A stretch of 45,611 nucleotides of DNA, taken from Acidobacteriota bacterium (GTDB lineage: Bacteria; Acidobacteriota; Vicinamibacteria; Vicinamibacterales; 2-12-FULL-66-21). Every line of letters starts with the position of its first letter. Positions within the stretch are counted from its first letter, which is position 1. The DNA is taken from assembly GCA_013813355.1 (NCBI GenBank), contig JACCRT010000035.1, positions 1 through 45,611 of the forward strand. Direction: 5' to 3'. This document shows, in pieces, positions 37,017-45,545 of the stretch. Under the pieces are notes generated by a model, which was not told the origin of the DNA, made no database searches, and saw only the letters and a program-made list of their open reading frames with translations. Made by a program: the position numbers and the translations under genes.

Positions 37017-38210
37017 ATGACTACACGGCAACGGTCCCTGCTGCTGGCCGCAGGCGCGCTTGGGCTTGGTGCGTCCGGCGCCTCGAGCTACGTCCACTAC
37101 CAGCTCGTGTCGAACCCATCGTACGCGAGCTTCTGCGACGTCAACGCGACGGTCAGCTGTACAGAAACCTACTTGAGCCAGTACGGCAGCTTCCTCGGCA
37201 TGCCGGTGGCGCTGCTCGGGGTGTTGTTCTTCGCCGCGATCCTGGCGCTGGTCGGCGTCGGCGGGCAGGTCGGGTCCCCCGCACGCGAGTCGGTGCCCGG
37301 CTACGTGTTCGCTGCCTCGACCATCGGCCTCGCCTTCGTCCTCTACCTCGCCTGGGCGTCGTTCTTCGTCCTCGGCGCGTTCTGCATCCTGTGCGTCATC
37401 AGCTACGCGGCGGTGATTGCGCTCTTCATCATCTCGGGCGGAGCCACCCCATTCCCGATGACGACACTGCCCGGTCGAGCCGCGCGTGATTCGCGCGCGC
37501 TGTTCTCCAGCCCCACGGGGTTGATCGTGGTCCTGCTGCTCCTTGGCGGCGTGGGCTCGATGATCGGCCTGTTCCCTCGCGAGGAGGCCGTCGCGCAGGC
37601 AGTCGCCGTCCAGGATCTGCCGCCGCTCAGCGAACAGGACCGCACGCAGCTGGCCGCCTGGTGGGACGTGCAGCCGCGCCTCGACATCCCCGTCGACGCC
37701 GAGGGCGCCCCCGTCCTGATCGTCAAGTTCAGCGACTATATGTGCCCGGGGTGCCGCATCGCCCATCAGAGTTACAAGGGTGTGGTGGACAAGTACACCG
37801 CCAGCGGCGACGTGACGCACGTGCTGAAGCACTACCCGCTCGAGCCGGAGTGCAACGCGCACGTGCCCGGCGGCAATCACTTCGCCTCCTGCGAGGGGGC
37901 GGCGGCCGAGGTCATGGCCCGCGAGAAGGGCACGGCCGACGCGGTCAATGAGTGGCTCTTCGCCAACCAGTCGGCGCTGTCGCCGGCGACGGTGAAGCAG
38001 GCGGCGCGTGAGGTAGGACGGATCGAGGACTTCGACGGCAAGTACGCCGAGGCCCTCAAGACCGTGCGTGCGGACACGGAACTCGGCGCGAAGCTGGAAG
38101 TACGTTCGACACCGACGTTGTTCATCAACGGCCGCCGGGTCGGTGGCGGCGTGCCCCCCGCGAACGTGCTCGATTACCTGATACAACTGGAGTTGCAGCG
38201 CGCGAAGTAG
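37017..38210 (+). CDS. VKOR-DsbA fusion, disulfide-forming membrane protein
   Basis: The 397 residues join two domains. Residues 1 to about 190 form a vitamin K epoxide reductase domain with four to five membrane segments, the loop cysteines C40 and C48 (CDVNATVSC) and the quinone-reacting CILC (123-126). Residues about 215-397 form a DsbA/thioredoxin-like domain with CPGC at 243-246 and the cis-Pro segment RSTPTLFING. The fusion can oxidise substrate thiols and pass electrons to quinone in one chain, replacing DsbA plus DsbB. It lies just after two pilins that each carry a cysteine pair, which are plausible substrates (inference). Confidence 0.92.
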   Translation: MTTRQRSLLLAAGALGLGASGASSYVHYQLVSNPSYASFCDVNATVSCTETYLSQYGSFLGMPVALLGVLFFAAILALVGVGGQVGSPARESVPGYVFAASTIGLAFVLYLAWASFFVLGAFCILCVISYAAVIALFIISGGATPFPMTTLPGRAARDSRALFSSPTGLIVVLLLLGGVGSMIGLFPREEAVAQAVAVQDLPPLSEQDRTQLAAWWDVQPRLDIPVDAEGAPVLIVKFSDYMCPGCRIAHQSYKGVVDKYTASGDVTHVLKHYPLEPECNAHVPGGNHFASCEGAAAEVMAREKGTADAVNEWLFANQSALSPATVKQAAREVGRIEDFDGKYAEALKTVRADTELGAKLEVRSTPTLFINGRRVGGGVPPANVLDYLIQLELQRAK

Positions 38211-38225
38211 TCTTCGCGCCCCGCC

Positions 38226-39206
38226 ATGGCTCCAGCCATCCGCATCGACGCCCTCACGAAGGACTACGCGGTCGGCTTCTGGCGCAAGCGACCCTACCGC
38301 GCCCTGGATCGGCTCTCCCTCGAGGTCGCTCCCGGGGAGGTCTTCGGTTTCCTCGGGCCCAACGGCGCCGGTAAGACCACCACGCTGAAGCTGCTCATGC
38401 AGCTCATCTTCCCGACGACTGGCCGCGCCGAGATCCTGGGCCGTCCGGTCGGGGACGTAGCCGTCCGCCGGCGCATCGGTTTCCTGCCCGAGAATCCCTA
38501 CTTCTACGACAACCTCACCGCCGAGGAGCTCCTGCATTACTTCGGCGAGCTGTTCGGCCAGTCCGCCGCCGATCGCCGCGCGCGCATTCCGGCACTGCTC
38601 GACCGCGTCGGCGTCGGCGCCGAGCGTCGCCTTCAGCTCAGGAAGTTTTCCAAGGGCATGATCCAGCGGGTCGGCATCGCGCAGGCCCTGCTCAACGATC
38701 CCGACGTCGTCTTTCTCGACGAGCCGATGTCGGGGCTCGACCCGCTGGGCCGCCGCGACGTCCGCTCGCTGATCCTGTCGCTGCGCGACCAGGGCCGGAC
38801 GGTTTTCTTCAGCTCGCACATCCTGTCGGACGCCGAGGCGCTCTGCAGCCGCGTCGGCATCGTCGCCGGCGGCCGCCTGGTCGCCAGCGGACGGCTCTCG
38901 GAGCTGCTCGCGTTCGAGACGCGCGGCTGGGAACTGGTGATCTCGGACGCGCGGCCGGAGCTGATTGAGCGCCTCGGCGCCCGCGTAAGCCGGACCATCG
39001 AGATCGCGCCCGGGCGCTACACCCTCGAACTGCCCGGTGACGCCGCACCCGAGCAGCTGGTCGCCGAGCTGACGACGGCCGGGGCGCGGCTGGTGTCGGT
39101 GAACCCGCTGCGCGCGACGCTGGAGGATTTCTTCGTGAGGCATGTGACGGAGACCGGTGCGGGCGCACGAGCCGCCTTTGCTGATGAGAGCCATGCGCGC
39201 CCCTAG
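38226..39206 (+). CDS. ABC-2 type transporter ATP-binding protein
   Basis: The 326 residues form an ABC ATPase: Walker [10 protein letters not shown], signature [16 protein letters not shown] (SKGM in place of SGGQ), Walker [14 protein letters not shown], and the switch His in FFSSHILSD. The C-terminal 80 residues form an accessory domain of the exporter type (ATP-binding DRA/NatA-like). Its partner is the permease at 39483, though a 276-base gap with a repeat element separates them. The substrate is unknown; gliding and pilus loci often carry such exporters. Confidence 0.92.
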   Translation: MAPAIRIDALTKDYAVGFWRKRPYRALDRLSLEVAPGEVFGFLGPNGAGKTTTLKLLMQLIFPTTGRAEILGRPVGDVAVRRRIGFLPENPYFYDNLTAEELLHYFGELFGQSAADRRARIPALLDRVGVGAERRLQLRKFSKGMIQRVGIAQALLNDPDVVFLDEPMSGLDPLGRRDVRSLILSLRDQGRTVFFSSHILSDAEALCSRVGIVAGGRLVASGRLSELLAFETRGWELVISDARPELIERLGARVSRTIEIAPGRYTLELPGDAAPEQLVAELTTAGARLVSVNPLRATLEDFFVRHVTETGAGARAAFADESHARP

Positions 39207-39210
39207 AGGT

Positions 39211-39384
39211 GGTTTCAAGACCTCGCGCGGGTGGCCGCCCGCCTTCGCCCAAGGGCTTCGGCGCGCTAGGCGGACGGGGCCGCCCCGCCCGCCGCGCAGG
39301 CGCCTCGCTCGTGACACGTGCTTTTGGCGCCGAGGACGGGTGGGGCTGTCCGCGGACAGGACCCGCTCCTCAGGTTTTGAAACC
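39211..39384. repeat. MITE-like element with 13-bp terminal inverted repeats
   Basis: GGTTTCAAGACCT (39211-39223) and AGGTTTTGAAACC (39372-39384) match at 12 of 13 positions as inverted ends of a 174-base non-coding segment. Inside is a large GC-rich palindrome (GCCGCCCGCC opposite GGCGGACGG around GGGCTTCGGCGCGC) and TGTCCGCGGACA. It splits an otherwise tight operon, as an insertion would. No transposase is present. Confidence 0.6.
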
Positions 39385-39482
39385 GCTTCTCGCCTCGGAT
39401 TCACACGGATGGACACGCACGCACGCTGTGGCAGCGTCGTCTTTCCGGTTCAGATCGCTGCGCGCGCAGGCCGCCACTTCAC

Positions 39483-40292
39483 GTGAGCGTCAACATCAAG
39501 CCCATCGCCGTGCACGTGTTCCGCGAGTCGGTCCGCGACCGCGTGCCCTACACGCTCGTCCTGTTCGCGGTGCTGCTCATTGCGGCCTCGTTCCTGCTGG
39601 GGCAGCTCACGGCCGGGCAGGACATCAAGATCATCAAGGACCTCGGCCTGGCGGCGACGTCCCTGTTCGGGCTGTTTATTGCCGTCTTCATCGGGATTGC
39701 CCTGGTGTCGAAGGAGGTCGAGCGGCGAAGCATCTATGGCCTGCTGACCAAGCCGGTGAGCCGCGCGCAGTTCATCGCGGGCAAATATGCCGGGTTGCTG
39801 GTGACGCTGGCCGTAAACGTGGCGATCATGACCGCGGCGCTGTACCTCGTACTGGCGTACATGACCTGGCAGGAGCCGGCGAACGTCCGCGCGGCCTGGG
39901 ACGCGCCTGGTGTGGATCCCGCGCTGCTCGGGGCGGTACTTCTGATCTTCGTGGAGCTGGCGCTCGTCACGGCCATCGCGCTCTTCTTCTCGACGTTCTC
40001 CACGCCGATGCTGTCGGCCGCGCTGACGCTCGGGCTGTGGATCGCGGGGCGCTTCAACGCCGACCTGCGCAACTTCGACGCGGTGGTCGAGTCTGCCCCC
40101 GCAGCATGGCTGGCCCGCGTCCTCTACCATGTGCTGCCGGATTTCTCGGCCTTCGACGTCAAGCTGCAGGTCGTGCACGGCCTTCCGATCAGTGCCGGGT
40201 ACCTCGCCGCCACGGTCGCATACGGAGGCGCCTACATCCTCGCCCTGCTGCTGGCGGCGACGGTCATCTTCGCGCGGAGGGACTTCAAATGA
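39483..40292 (+). CDS. ABC-2 type transporter permease
   Basis: The 269 residues, from a GTG start at 39483, have about six membrane segments (for example YTLVLFAVLLIAASFLLGQL, in parts, and LFGLFIAVFIGIALVSKEVE) and the typical ERRSIYGLLTKPVSRAQFIAGKY segment (in parts) of ABC-2 permeases. It should pair with the ATPase at 38226. The stop overlaps the next gene's ATG (ATGA). Confidence 0.88.
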   Translation: MSVNIKPIAVHVFRESVRDRVPYTLVLFAVLLIAASFLLGQLTAGQDIKIIKDLGLAATSLFGLFIAVFIGIALVSKEVERRSIYGLLTKPVSRAQFIAGKYAGLLVTLAVNVAIMTAALYLVLAYMTWQEPANVRAAWDAPGVDPALLGAVLLIFVELALVTAIALFFSTFSTPMLSAALTLGLWIAGRFNADLRNFDAVVESAPAAWLARVLYHVLPDFSAFDVKLQVVHGLPISAGYLAATVAYGGAYILALLLAATVIFARRDFK

Positions 40293-41188
40293 GTGGCCGT
40301 GGCAGCCCCTTGCTGGCGGTGGCTGCCGTGGCCGCGCTTGGCGGGGCGGTGGCGCTCCAGGCCGCGCGCGACGCCGCCTACCCGCGCGACGAGGCCGCGC
40401 AGGTCCGGACCGAGCAGCTCTACGTGCGATCACCCGAAGCGATCAAGCGACTCGCGCCAGGGTTCAACGCCCTGGCGGCGGACGTGTACTGGATCCGGGC
40501 CATTCAGCACTTCGGCGGCGCGCGCCTGGCCGAACCTGGAGCGCAGGACTATTCGCTGCTGTTCCCCCTGCTCGATATCGCGACGACGCTCGACCCCTAC
40601 TTCAACATCGCGTACCGGTTTGGCGCCATCTTTCTGAGCGAGCCCCACCCGGGCGGGCCCGGGCGGCCCGACCTCGCGGTGCGGCTGCTGCAAAAGGGCA
40701 TCGCCGCCCAACCCACGCGGTGGCAGTATTATCACGACCTGGCGTTCGTCCACTACTGGCACACGCGCGACTACGAGGCGGCGGCCGAGTGGTTCCGCCG
40801 GGCCTCCGAGCAGCCGGACGCGCCAGCCTGGCTGGCGCCGATGGTGCCCGTGATGCTGACGAGAGCCGAAGATCGCACCTCGGCGCGCACGCTGTGGCAC
40901 CAGATCATGCAGTCGGACCAGCAGTGGCTCCAGCGCACCGCCGAGCGCAGCCTCATGCAGCTCGACGCGCTCGACGCCATCGACGTGCTGCAGCCGATCG
41001 TGGACCGCGTGGCGCTGTCTGCCGGCGAACAGTACTCGTGGGGGCTGCTCGCCAGGCGCGGCGCGGTGCGCGGCACGCCGCTGGATCCCGCCGGGGTTCC
41101 CTTCGAGCTCTACCCCGAGAGCGGAATCGTCAGCGTGTCCCGGTCCTCACCGCTGTTTCCGCTGCCGGTGGAGACACCCGCGCGGTGA
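40289..41188 (+). CDS. Membrane-anchored TPR-like protein
   Basis: The 299 residues start with a signal anchor (LLAVAAVAALGGAVALQAA), followed by helical pairs of TPR type: LAADVYWIRAIQHFGG, LDIATTLDPYFNIAYRFGAIF (in parts), LAFVHYWHTRDYEAAAEWFRRA (in parts). No enzyme motif is seen. It overlaps the permease gene and the prepilin peptidase gene by four bases each, so it is made with them. The role is unknown; it may be a scaffold for the exporter or for pilus assembly (inference). Confidence 0.75.
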   Translation: MSGRGSPLLAVAAVAALGGAVALQAARDAAYPRDEAAQVRTEQLYVRSPEAIKRLAPGFNALAADVYWIRAIQHFGGARLAEPGAQDYSLLFPLLDIATTLDPYFNIAYRFGAIFLSEPHPGGPGRPDLAVRLLQKGIAAQPTRWQYYHDLAFVHYWHTRDYEAAAEWFRRASEQPDAPAWLAPMVPVMLTRAEDRTSARTLWHQIMQSDQQWLQRTAERSLMQLDALDAIDVLQPIVDRVALSAGEQYSWGLLARRGAVRGTPLDPAGVPFELYPESGIVSVSRSSPLFPLPVETPAR

Positions 41189-41958
41189 GTATTGCCACAC
41201 TGCACATGCTGGTGCTGGCGGCGCTCGGTCTTGCCGTCGGCAGCTTCTTGAACGTCTGCATCTACCGGATCCCGCGGCGCGAGTCGCTCCTGCATCCGCC
41301 GTCCCGTTGCCCGGCCTGCGGACAGGGGCTCCGGTGGTTCGACAACGTGCCCGTGCTCGGCTACGTCCTGCTGGGCGGCCGCTGCCGCGCGTGCCGCGCC
41401 CCGATTTCGATCCGCTATCCGATCGTCGAGCTCGTAACGATGGGCGTGTTCCTGCTGCACTACGCGGTGTTCGGGTGGGACGCGCTGCTCGCCGTGCGGA
41501 TCCTGTTCGCGTGCGCGATGATCGTGCTCTTCGCCATCGACCTCGAGCATCATCTGCTGCCGAACGTCATCACGCTGCCGGGGATCGTGGTCGGGCTGAT
41601 CTGCAGCCTGTTCGTCCCGCCGGGCCTGCTCGATGCGTTCATCGGCGCCCTGGTGGGCGGCGCCGTGCTGTGGCTGATCGGCGAGGCGTATTACCGCTAT
41701 TCCGGCCAGGAGGGGATGGGCGGCGGCGACGTCAAGATGCTGGCGATGATCGGGGCCTTCCTGGGCTGGCAGCAGGTCGCCCTGACGCTGGTGCTGTCGT
41801 CGGTCGCCGGATCGGTCATCGGCGTGCTGCTCATCGCCACGCGTCGCGGCGGGCTGAAGAACGAGCTGCCCTACGGCACCTTCCTGGCGCTCGCCGCACT
41901 CATCGCGTCGCTCGTCGGCGAGCGAATCATCGCCTGGTACACGGGGTTATACGCATGA
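41185..41958 (+). CDS. pilD: Prepilin peptidase and N-methyltransferase PilD
   Basis: PilD cleaves the leader of prepilins and methylates the new N-terminus. The GTG at 41185, overlapping the previous stop, gives 257 residues; ATG at 41206 is an alternative start. The methylase-linked zinc site has CPAC and CRAC pairs (SRCPACGQGLRWFDNVPVLGY in parts). The two catalytic aspartates are in AIDLEHHLLPN and GGGDVKMLAMIGAFLG. About seven membrane segments are present. Its substrates are the pilins in this window. It overlaps the kinase gene after it. Confidence 0.95.
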   Translation: MSIATLHMLVLAALGLAVGSFLNVCIYRIPRRESLLHPPSRCPACGQGLRWFDNVPVLGYVLLGGRCRACRAPISIRYPIVELVTMGVFLLHYAVFGWDALLAVRILFACAMIVLFAIDLEHHLLPNVITLPGIVVGLICSLFVPPGLLDAFIGALVGGAVLWLIGEAYYRYSGQEGMGGGDVKMLAMIGAFLGWQQVALTLVLSSVAGSVIGVLLIATRRGGLKNELPYGTFLALAALIASLVGERIIAWYTGLYA

Positions 41959-43208
41959 CGTCGACCGGCGCGCTGTTCCTCGGGCTCACGGCCGTCGTGG
42001 CGGCGCTCTGCGGCGTGCTCGCTTTCGCCATCGTGAAGATCATGAGCGCCGCCCGCGCGGCGAAAAATGCCAACCCGCTCGGCGCGGAAACGGCGTTCAT
42101 GGCCTCCGCCATGGAAGACGCCCTCCAGAGGCTGCGGGAGCAGGAGCGTGCGATGAAAGCACGCGCCGAGGCATCCGAACGCCTGAGCAGCGAGATCGTC
42201 GCCAGCATGACTTCCGGCCTGCTCGTCGTGAACGAGGAGGGCGGCCTGCGTACGCTCAACCCGGCGGCCCGCCGCATGCTGGGCCTGCCCGATGAAGAGG
42301 CAGGGGGCCGCCTCACCGACGTGCTGCGGCGCGCGGCGCCGCTCTCGACGGTGGTGGAAGAGTGTCTCGCCAACGGCAAGCCTATCGTGCGACGCTCGGT
42401 GCAACTCGAGCGGATCGGCGGCGGCATCTCACACCTTGGTGTCACGGTTTCGCCGATTCGGGACGAGGGGGGCCTTCTGCACGGCGCCATCTGCCTGTTC
42501 ACGGACCTGAGCGACGTGGTGGAGCTGGAGGAGCAACTCCGGCTGAAGGATACGCTCGCGCGGCTCGGCGAGCTGACCGCCGGCATCGCGCACGAGTTCC
42601 GCAACGGGCTCGCGACCATCCACGGCTACAGCCGGTTGCTGGACCTTGAACGGTTGCCAACCGACTTTCAGCCCTACGTCCAGGGTATTCGGCAGGAAAC
42701 CGAGGCGCTCGGCCAGGTGGTCACCAACTTCCTGAACTTCGCCAAACCGACGGAGCTGACGCTCAGCCCGGTTGACATGAGCGGGATTGCGGAGCGCGCC
42801 GCCGACGAGATACGCGGTGACGTCCGCGCCCGCGGCGGCGACGTGCGTGTGACAGGTGGATTCGGGGCCGTCGAAGGGGATGAGATCCTCCTGCGCCAGG
42901 CGTTCAGCAACCTGTGCCGGAACGCGCTCGAAGCGTGCACCGACGCCGCCGTGCCGCCGTCTATCGCCATCGACGGCTCTCCAGACCGCGAGCAGAACCT
43001 CCTTCGGATTACGGTCACCGACAACGGGCGCGGCATCGAACCCGGCCTCGAGCAGCGCATCTTTCAGCCGTTCTTTACCACCAAGGCGCAGGGGACGGGG
43101 CTTGGTCTCGCGCTCGTCCAGAAGATCATCGTGACGCACAACGGTCGCGTGACGGCCGGCTCCGGACCGGTCGGTGGTCGCATCACCGTGACACTGCCGC
43201 TTATCTGA
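41955..43208 (+). CDS. Sensor histidine kinase, second two-component system
   Basis: The 417 residues have one N-terminal membrane segment (LFLGLTAVVAALCGVLAFAIV, in parts), a coiled region, a PAS domain (about 75-195, VASMTSGLLVVNEEGGLRTLN in parts), HisKA with GIAHEFRNGLATIHGYSRLL (His 213) and an ATPase domain with SNLCRNALEACTD, TDNGRGIEPGLEQ and GTGLGLALVQKI. It is of the NtrB/AtoS kind that pairs with sigma-54 activators. The response regulator beginning at 45546 is the likely partner. It overlaps pilD by four bases. Confidence 0.9.
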   Translation: MTSTGALFLGLTAVVAALCGVLAFAIVKIMSAARAAKNANPLGAETAFMASAMEDALQRLREQERAMKARAEASERLSSEIVASMTSGLLVVNEEGGLRTLNPAARRMLGLPDEEAGGRLTDVLRRAAPLSTVVEECLANGKPIVRRSVQLERIGGGISHLGVTVSPIRDEGGLLHGAICLFTDLSDVVELEEQLRLKDTLARLGELTAGIAHEFRNGLATIHGYSRLLDLERLPTDFQPYVQGIRQETEALGQVVTNFLNFAKPTELTLSPVDMSGIAERAADEIRGDVRARGGDVRVTGGFGAVEGDEILLRQAFSNLCRNALEACTDAAVPPSIAIDGSPDREQNLLRITVTDNGRGIEPGLEQRIFQPFFTTKAQGTGLGLALVQKIIVTHNGRVTAGSGPVGGRITVTLPLI

Positions 43209-43224
43209 GACTTCGCCATCACCC

Positions 43225-43243
43225 GCGCGCATGCCATGCGCGC
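43225..43243. promoter_or_regulatory. Perfect palindrome upstream of the minor pilins
   Basis: GCGCGCATG (43225-43233) and CATGCGCGC (43235-43243) are exact complements around one base, just after the kinase stop. With so small a centre it is more likely a DNA binding site than an RNA hairpin. It lies about 140-160 bases before the sigma-54 promoter, a distance suited to an enhancer site. Confidence 0.4.
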
Positions 43244-43382
43244 CTGCCGGCCGCCCTGGGGTCTCGCCACCTCGCAATTTCTGCAAACCTGTCGCCCCGG
43301 CGCGTGGCACTCCCTGCAGCACCCGGTTTGTCGCGCGATCGGTCATAGCCTGAAACTGGCGCGATCTCGCGCAGACGGCCGC

Positions 43383-43398
43383 TGGAGCTTTGCTTGCA
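43383..43398 (+). promoter_or_regulatory. Sigma-54 promoter of the minor pilin genes
   Basis: TGGAGC (43383-43388), five bases, TTGCA (43394-43398) gives GG and GC exactly 10 bases apart, with the -12 part a full match to the sigma-54 consensus. Transcription should start near 43409, followed by GGGAGG and the ATG at 43423. Confidence 0.7.
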
Positions 43399-43422
43399 CC
43401 GACTGGTTGCCAGGGAGGCGAC

Positions 43423-43959
43423 ATGCGACAGGAACATATCCACCCGGGCGAGCGCGGTTTCAGCCTGGTCGAAGTAGTGATTTCCGCCGGGCTGCTCGCG
43501 ACGGTCGCGGCCGGTGCGTCCTACCTGGTGACGCGTGCCGTCGAAGAGGGCGAAGGCACGCGCATACGGACTGTGGCATCCGTGGCGGCGCTCCAGAAGA
43601 TGGAACAGATTCGGGCGCTTGCCTGGCACGACGAGGTGGATTCGGAAACCGACCTCGCGGGCGAAGACGCGGCCACCGGCGGGCCCGGGCTCTTGCCGTC
43701 GCCCGCGGGCACCCTCGACGCAAGCGTGCCGCCGTACGTCGACTACCTGTCGCGCGAGGGCCTCTGGATGGATTCATCGGAGGCGGCCGAGGCCATGTTC
43801 GCGCGACGCTGGGCCGTGCAGGCGCACGACGGCGTCGCGGAGACGCTCGTGCTGCGGGTGGTGGTGACGCGCGCGCGTGGGCCGATGAGCCGCACGAGCA
43901 CCCACGCCGGTCTTCAGGACGTGCAGCTCGTATCCCTGAAAGCGAGGCGCCAGCCGTGA
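43423..43959 (+). CDS. Minor pilin, PilV/GspI-like
   Basis: The ATG at 43423, after GGGAGG, gives 178 residues. The leader ends in ERGFSLVEVVISAGLLATVAA, a class III signal with Gly before Phe and Glu at mature position 5. The remainder is a pseudopilin-like globular part without a clear family motif. It is the first of three overlapping minor-pilin-type genes, which usually form the pilus tip or priming complex. The next start overlaps its stop. An upstream start at 43390 would lie before the predicted transcription start. Confidence 0.82.
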   Translation: MRQEHIHPGERGFSLVEVVISAGLLATVAAGASYLVTRAVEEGEGTRIRTVASVAALQKMEQIRALAWHDEVDSETDLAGEDAATGGPGLLPSPAGTLDASVPPYVDYLSREGLWMDSSEAAEAMFARRWAVQAHDGVAETLVLRVVVTRARGPMSRTSTHAGLQDVQLVSLKARRQP

Positions 43960-44894
43960 GTGCGGGCGAGCGAGGCGTCACGCTGATCGAAGTGCTGGTG
44001 GCCGCCGCCATCCTGCTCGCGGTGACCGCAGCGCTCTTGCAGTTCGCCATGCTCACCCGGCGCCTCGTGCAGGTGCAGGGTGATCTGTCCGACCTGAACC
44101 AGCGAGCGCGTGTTGCCGGTGCGCTCCTGTATCGGGACCTCGTGATGGCCGGCGCCGGGCCCTGGCACGGGGCGGATCGCGGCACCCTGACGGGGATCCT
44201 CCCGGGGGTCCGTCCCTTCCGCGCGGGCGCCAAGCAGCCGGACCCTGAGCTGGCGTTCGCCGACGATCGCCTTTCGGTTCTCTACGTGTCCGACACGCGC
44301 TCGCAAACGGTGCTGGTGTCCGACATGGCGGCGCCCGGCGCTCCCCTCGTCATCAACGCCGCTGCGCCGGGGTGCCCGGGAGGCGGCGCCTGTGGGTTCA
44401 GCGCGGGCGATCGTGCACTCATCGTCAAGTCAACCCCTGGAGCCTTCGATGTCTTCACCGTAAGCACGGCCGACTTCAACGTCCTGGCACCGGCCGCACC
44501 GCTGTCGGACGCATACCCCGAGGGGAGCGTCGTCGCGGCCGTGACCGAACGTGTGTACTACCTGGATCGTTCGCAACGCCGGCTGATGGTCTACGACGGC
44601 GCCCAGACTGACGCGGTCGTGTTCGACAACGTCCGGGATCTTCGCTTCACGTACTTCGGCACTGCCGAGGGGTCGGCAGTGCAGTGGGAGACGTTGAGCC
44701 AGGGCGTGCTGACGGATGGCCCGCTGCTGGGGACTGTTCCGAACCGCTTCGATGCCGACCTGCTGCGCGTACGTCGCGTCCGGGTCTTCATCGAGCTCGA
44801 TGCACCGGACGGGTGGGTGAACTGGGGCGGATGGCGAGGCACCCGGCAGGTGTCGTTCGATGTGACACCGCGCAACCTGGGCATCACACGATGA
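43956..44894 (+). CDS. Minor pilin, PilW/GspJ-like
   Basis: The GTG at 43956, overlapping the previous stop (GTGA), gives 312 residues starting MSAGERGVTLIEVLVAAAIL, a prepilin signal with cleavage between Gly and Val and Glu at mature position 5. The long C-terminal part has two cysteines close together (GCPGGGACGF) and predicted beta-rich sequence, as in PilW. It overlaps the next gene by four bases. Confidence 0.85.
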   Translation: MSAGERGVTLIEVLVAAAILLAVTAALLQFAMLTRRLVQVQGDLSDLNQRARVAGALLYRDLVMAGAGPWHGADRGTLTGILPGVRPFRAGAKQPDPELAFADDRLSVLYVSDTRSQTVLVSDMAAPGAPLVINAAAPGCPGGGACGFSAGDRALIVKSTPGAFDVFTVSTADFNVLAPAAPLSDAYPEGSVVAAVTERVYYLDRSQRRLMVYDGAQTDAVVFDNVRDLRFTYFGTAEGSAVQWETLSQGVLTDGPLLGTVPNRFDADLLRVRRVRVFIELDAPDGWVNWGGWRGTRQVSFDVTPRNLGITR

Positions 44895-45520
44895 CGGCGT
44901 CGCCCCGATCGGCCGGGCAGCGTGGGGCCGCGCTGGTGATCACGCTGATGGTCACGGCCATCGTGACCGCGCTCGGAGGTGCGCTGCTGCTCGTGACGAT
45001 GGTCGAGAGCGCCGTCGAAGCGAACCACCAGCAGACCCATGCCGTGCGACAGGCGGCGGAAGCCGGGCTCGCCTGCGGCATTGCCGGGCTGGCCGTCACC
45101 GAAGACTGGAGCAGCGCGCTGCAGGGCCTCCCCGTGCCGGGCCCGCCGTGCCTCGAGCCCGCCGCCTTCCCGCCGTCGTTCCCTGGGGGCGGCGACATCG
45201 AACCCGCGGCCCTGACAGCCGCGCTCCAGGCGATGACCAGCGCGCGCTATGGCACGGTGCCGGACACGCCTCGCTGGGAGCTCTGGATCGCCGGAGCGGC
45301 GCCGGGCGCTGCCGCGAGTGGCCCGGTGGTGCTGGTCTGGATTGCAGACGATGAGGGGGAGGACGATGGCGACCCGGCGGTGGACGCGAACGGCGTCCTG
45401 TGGGTACGAGCTGAAGCATTCGGACGCGGGTCCGCGCGCACCGCCGTAGAAGCCCTGGTGCGGCGAAACCCTCCCGAGGAGGGGGCGACCGCCGTGATCG
45501 GTTGGCGCCTCACGCGGTAA
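44891..45520 (+). CDS. Minor pilin-like protein, PilX/GspK type
   Basis: The ATG at 44891 overlaps the previous stop and gives 209 residues. The N-terminus, QRGAALVITLMVTAIVTALG, has the PilX-type signal (RGAALV, with no Glu at mature position 5), followed by a hydrophobic helix and AVEANHQQTHAVRQAAEAGL. The C-terminal part contains an acidic stretch (DDEGEDDGD), possibly metal-binding. Lack of Glu5 is usual for GspK/PilX members that start the pilus tip. Confidence 0.8.
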   Translation: MTASPRSAGQRGAALVITLMVTAIVTALGGALLLVTMVESAVEANHQQTHAVRQAAEAGLACGIAGLAVTEDWSSALQGLPVPGPPCLEPAAFPPSFPGGGDIEPAALTAALQAMTSARYGTVPDTPRWELWIAGAAPGAAASGPVVLVWIADDEGEDDGDPAVDANGVLWVRAEAFGRGSARTAVEALVRRNPPEEGATAVIGWRLTR

Positions 45521-45545
45521 GCGGGCCTGTTACACTTGCGGATCC

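Noticed and set aside
36945-39416. Minus-strand frame of 823 codons opposite the VKOR-DsbA and ABC ATPase genes
   Set aside because: Both opposite genes are well supported by motifs; the antisense translation shows only biased composition.
43305-43320. TGGCAC at about 43306 as the sigma-54 promoter of the minor pilins
   Set aside because: The distance from GG to the nearest GC is 8 or 11 bases, not 10; the site at 43383 has the right spacing.
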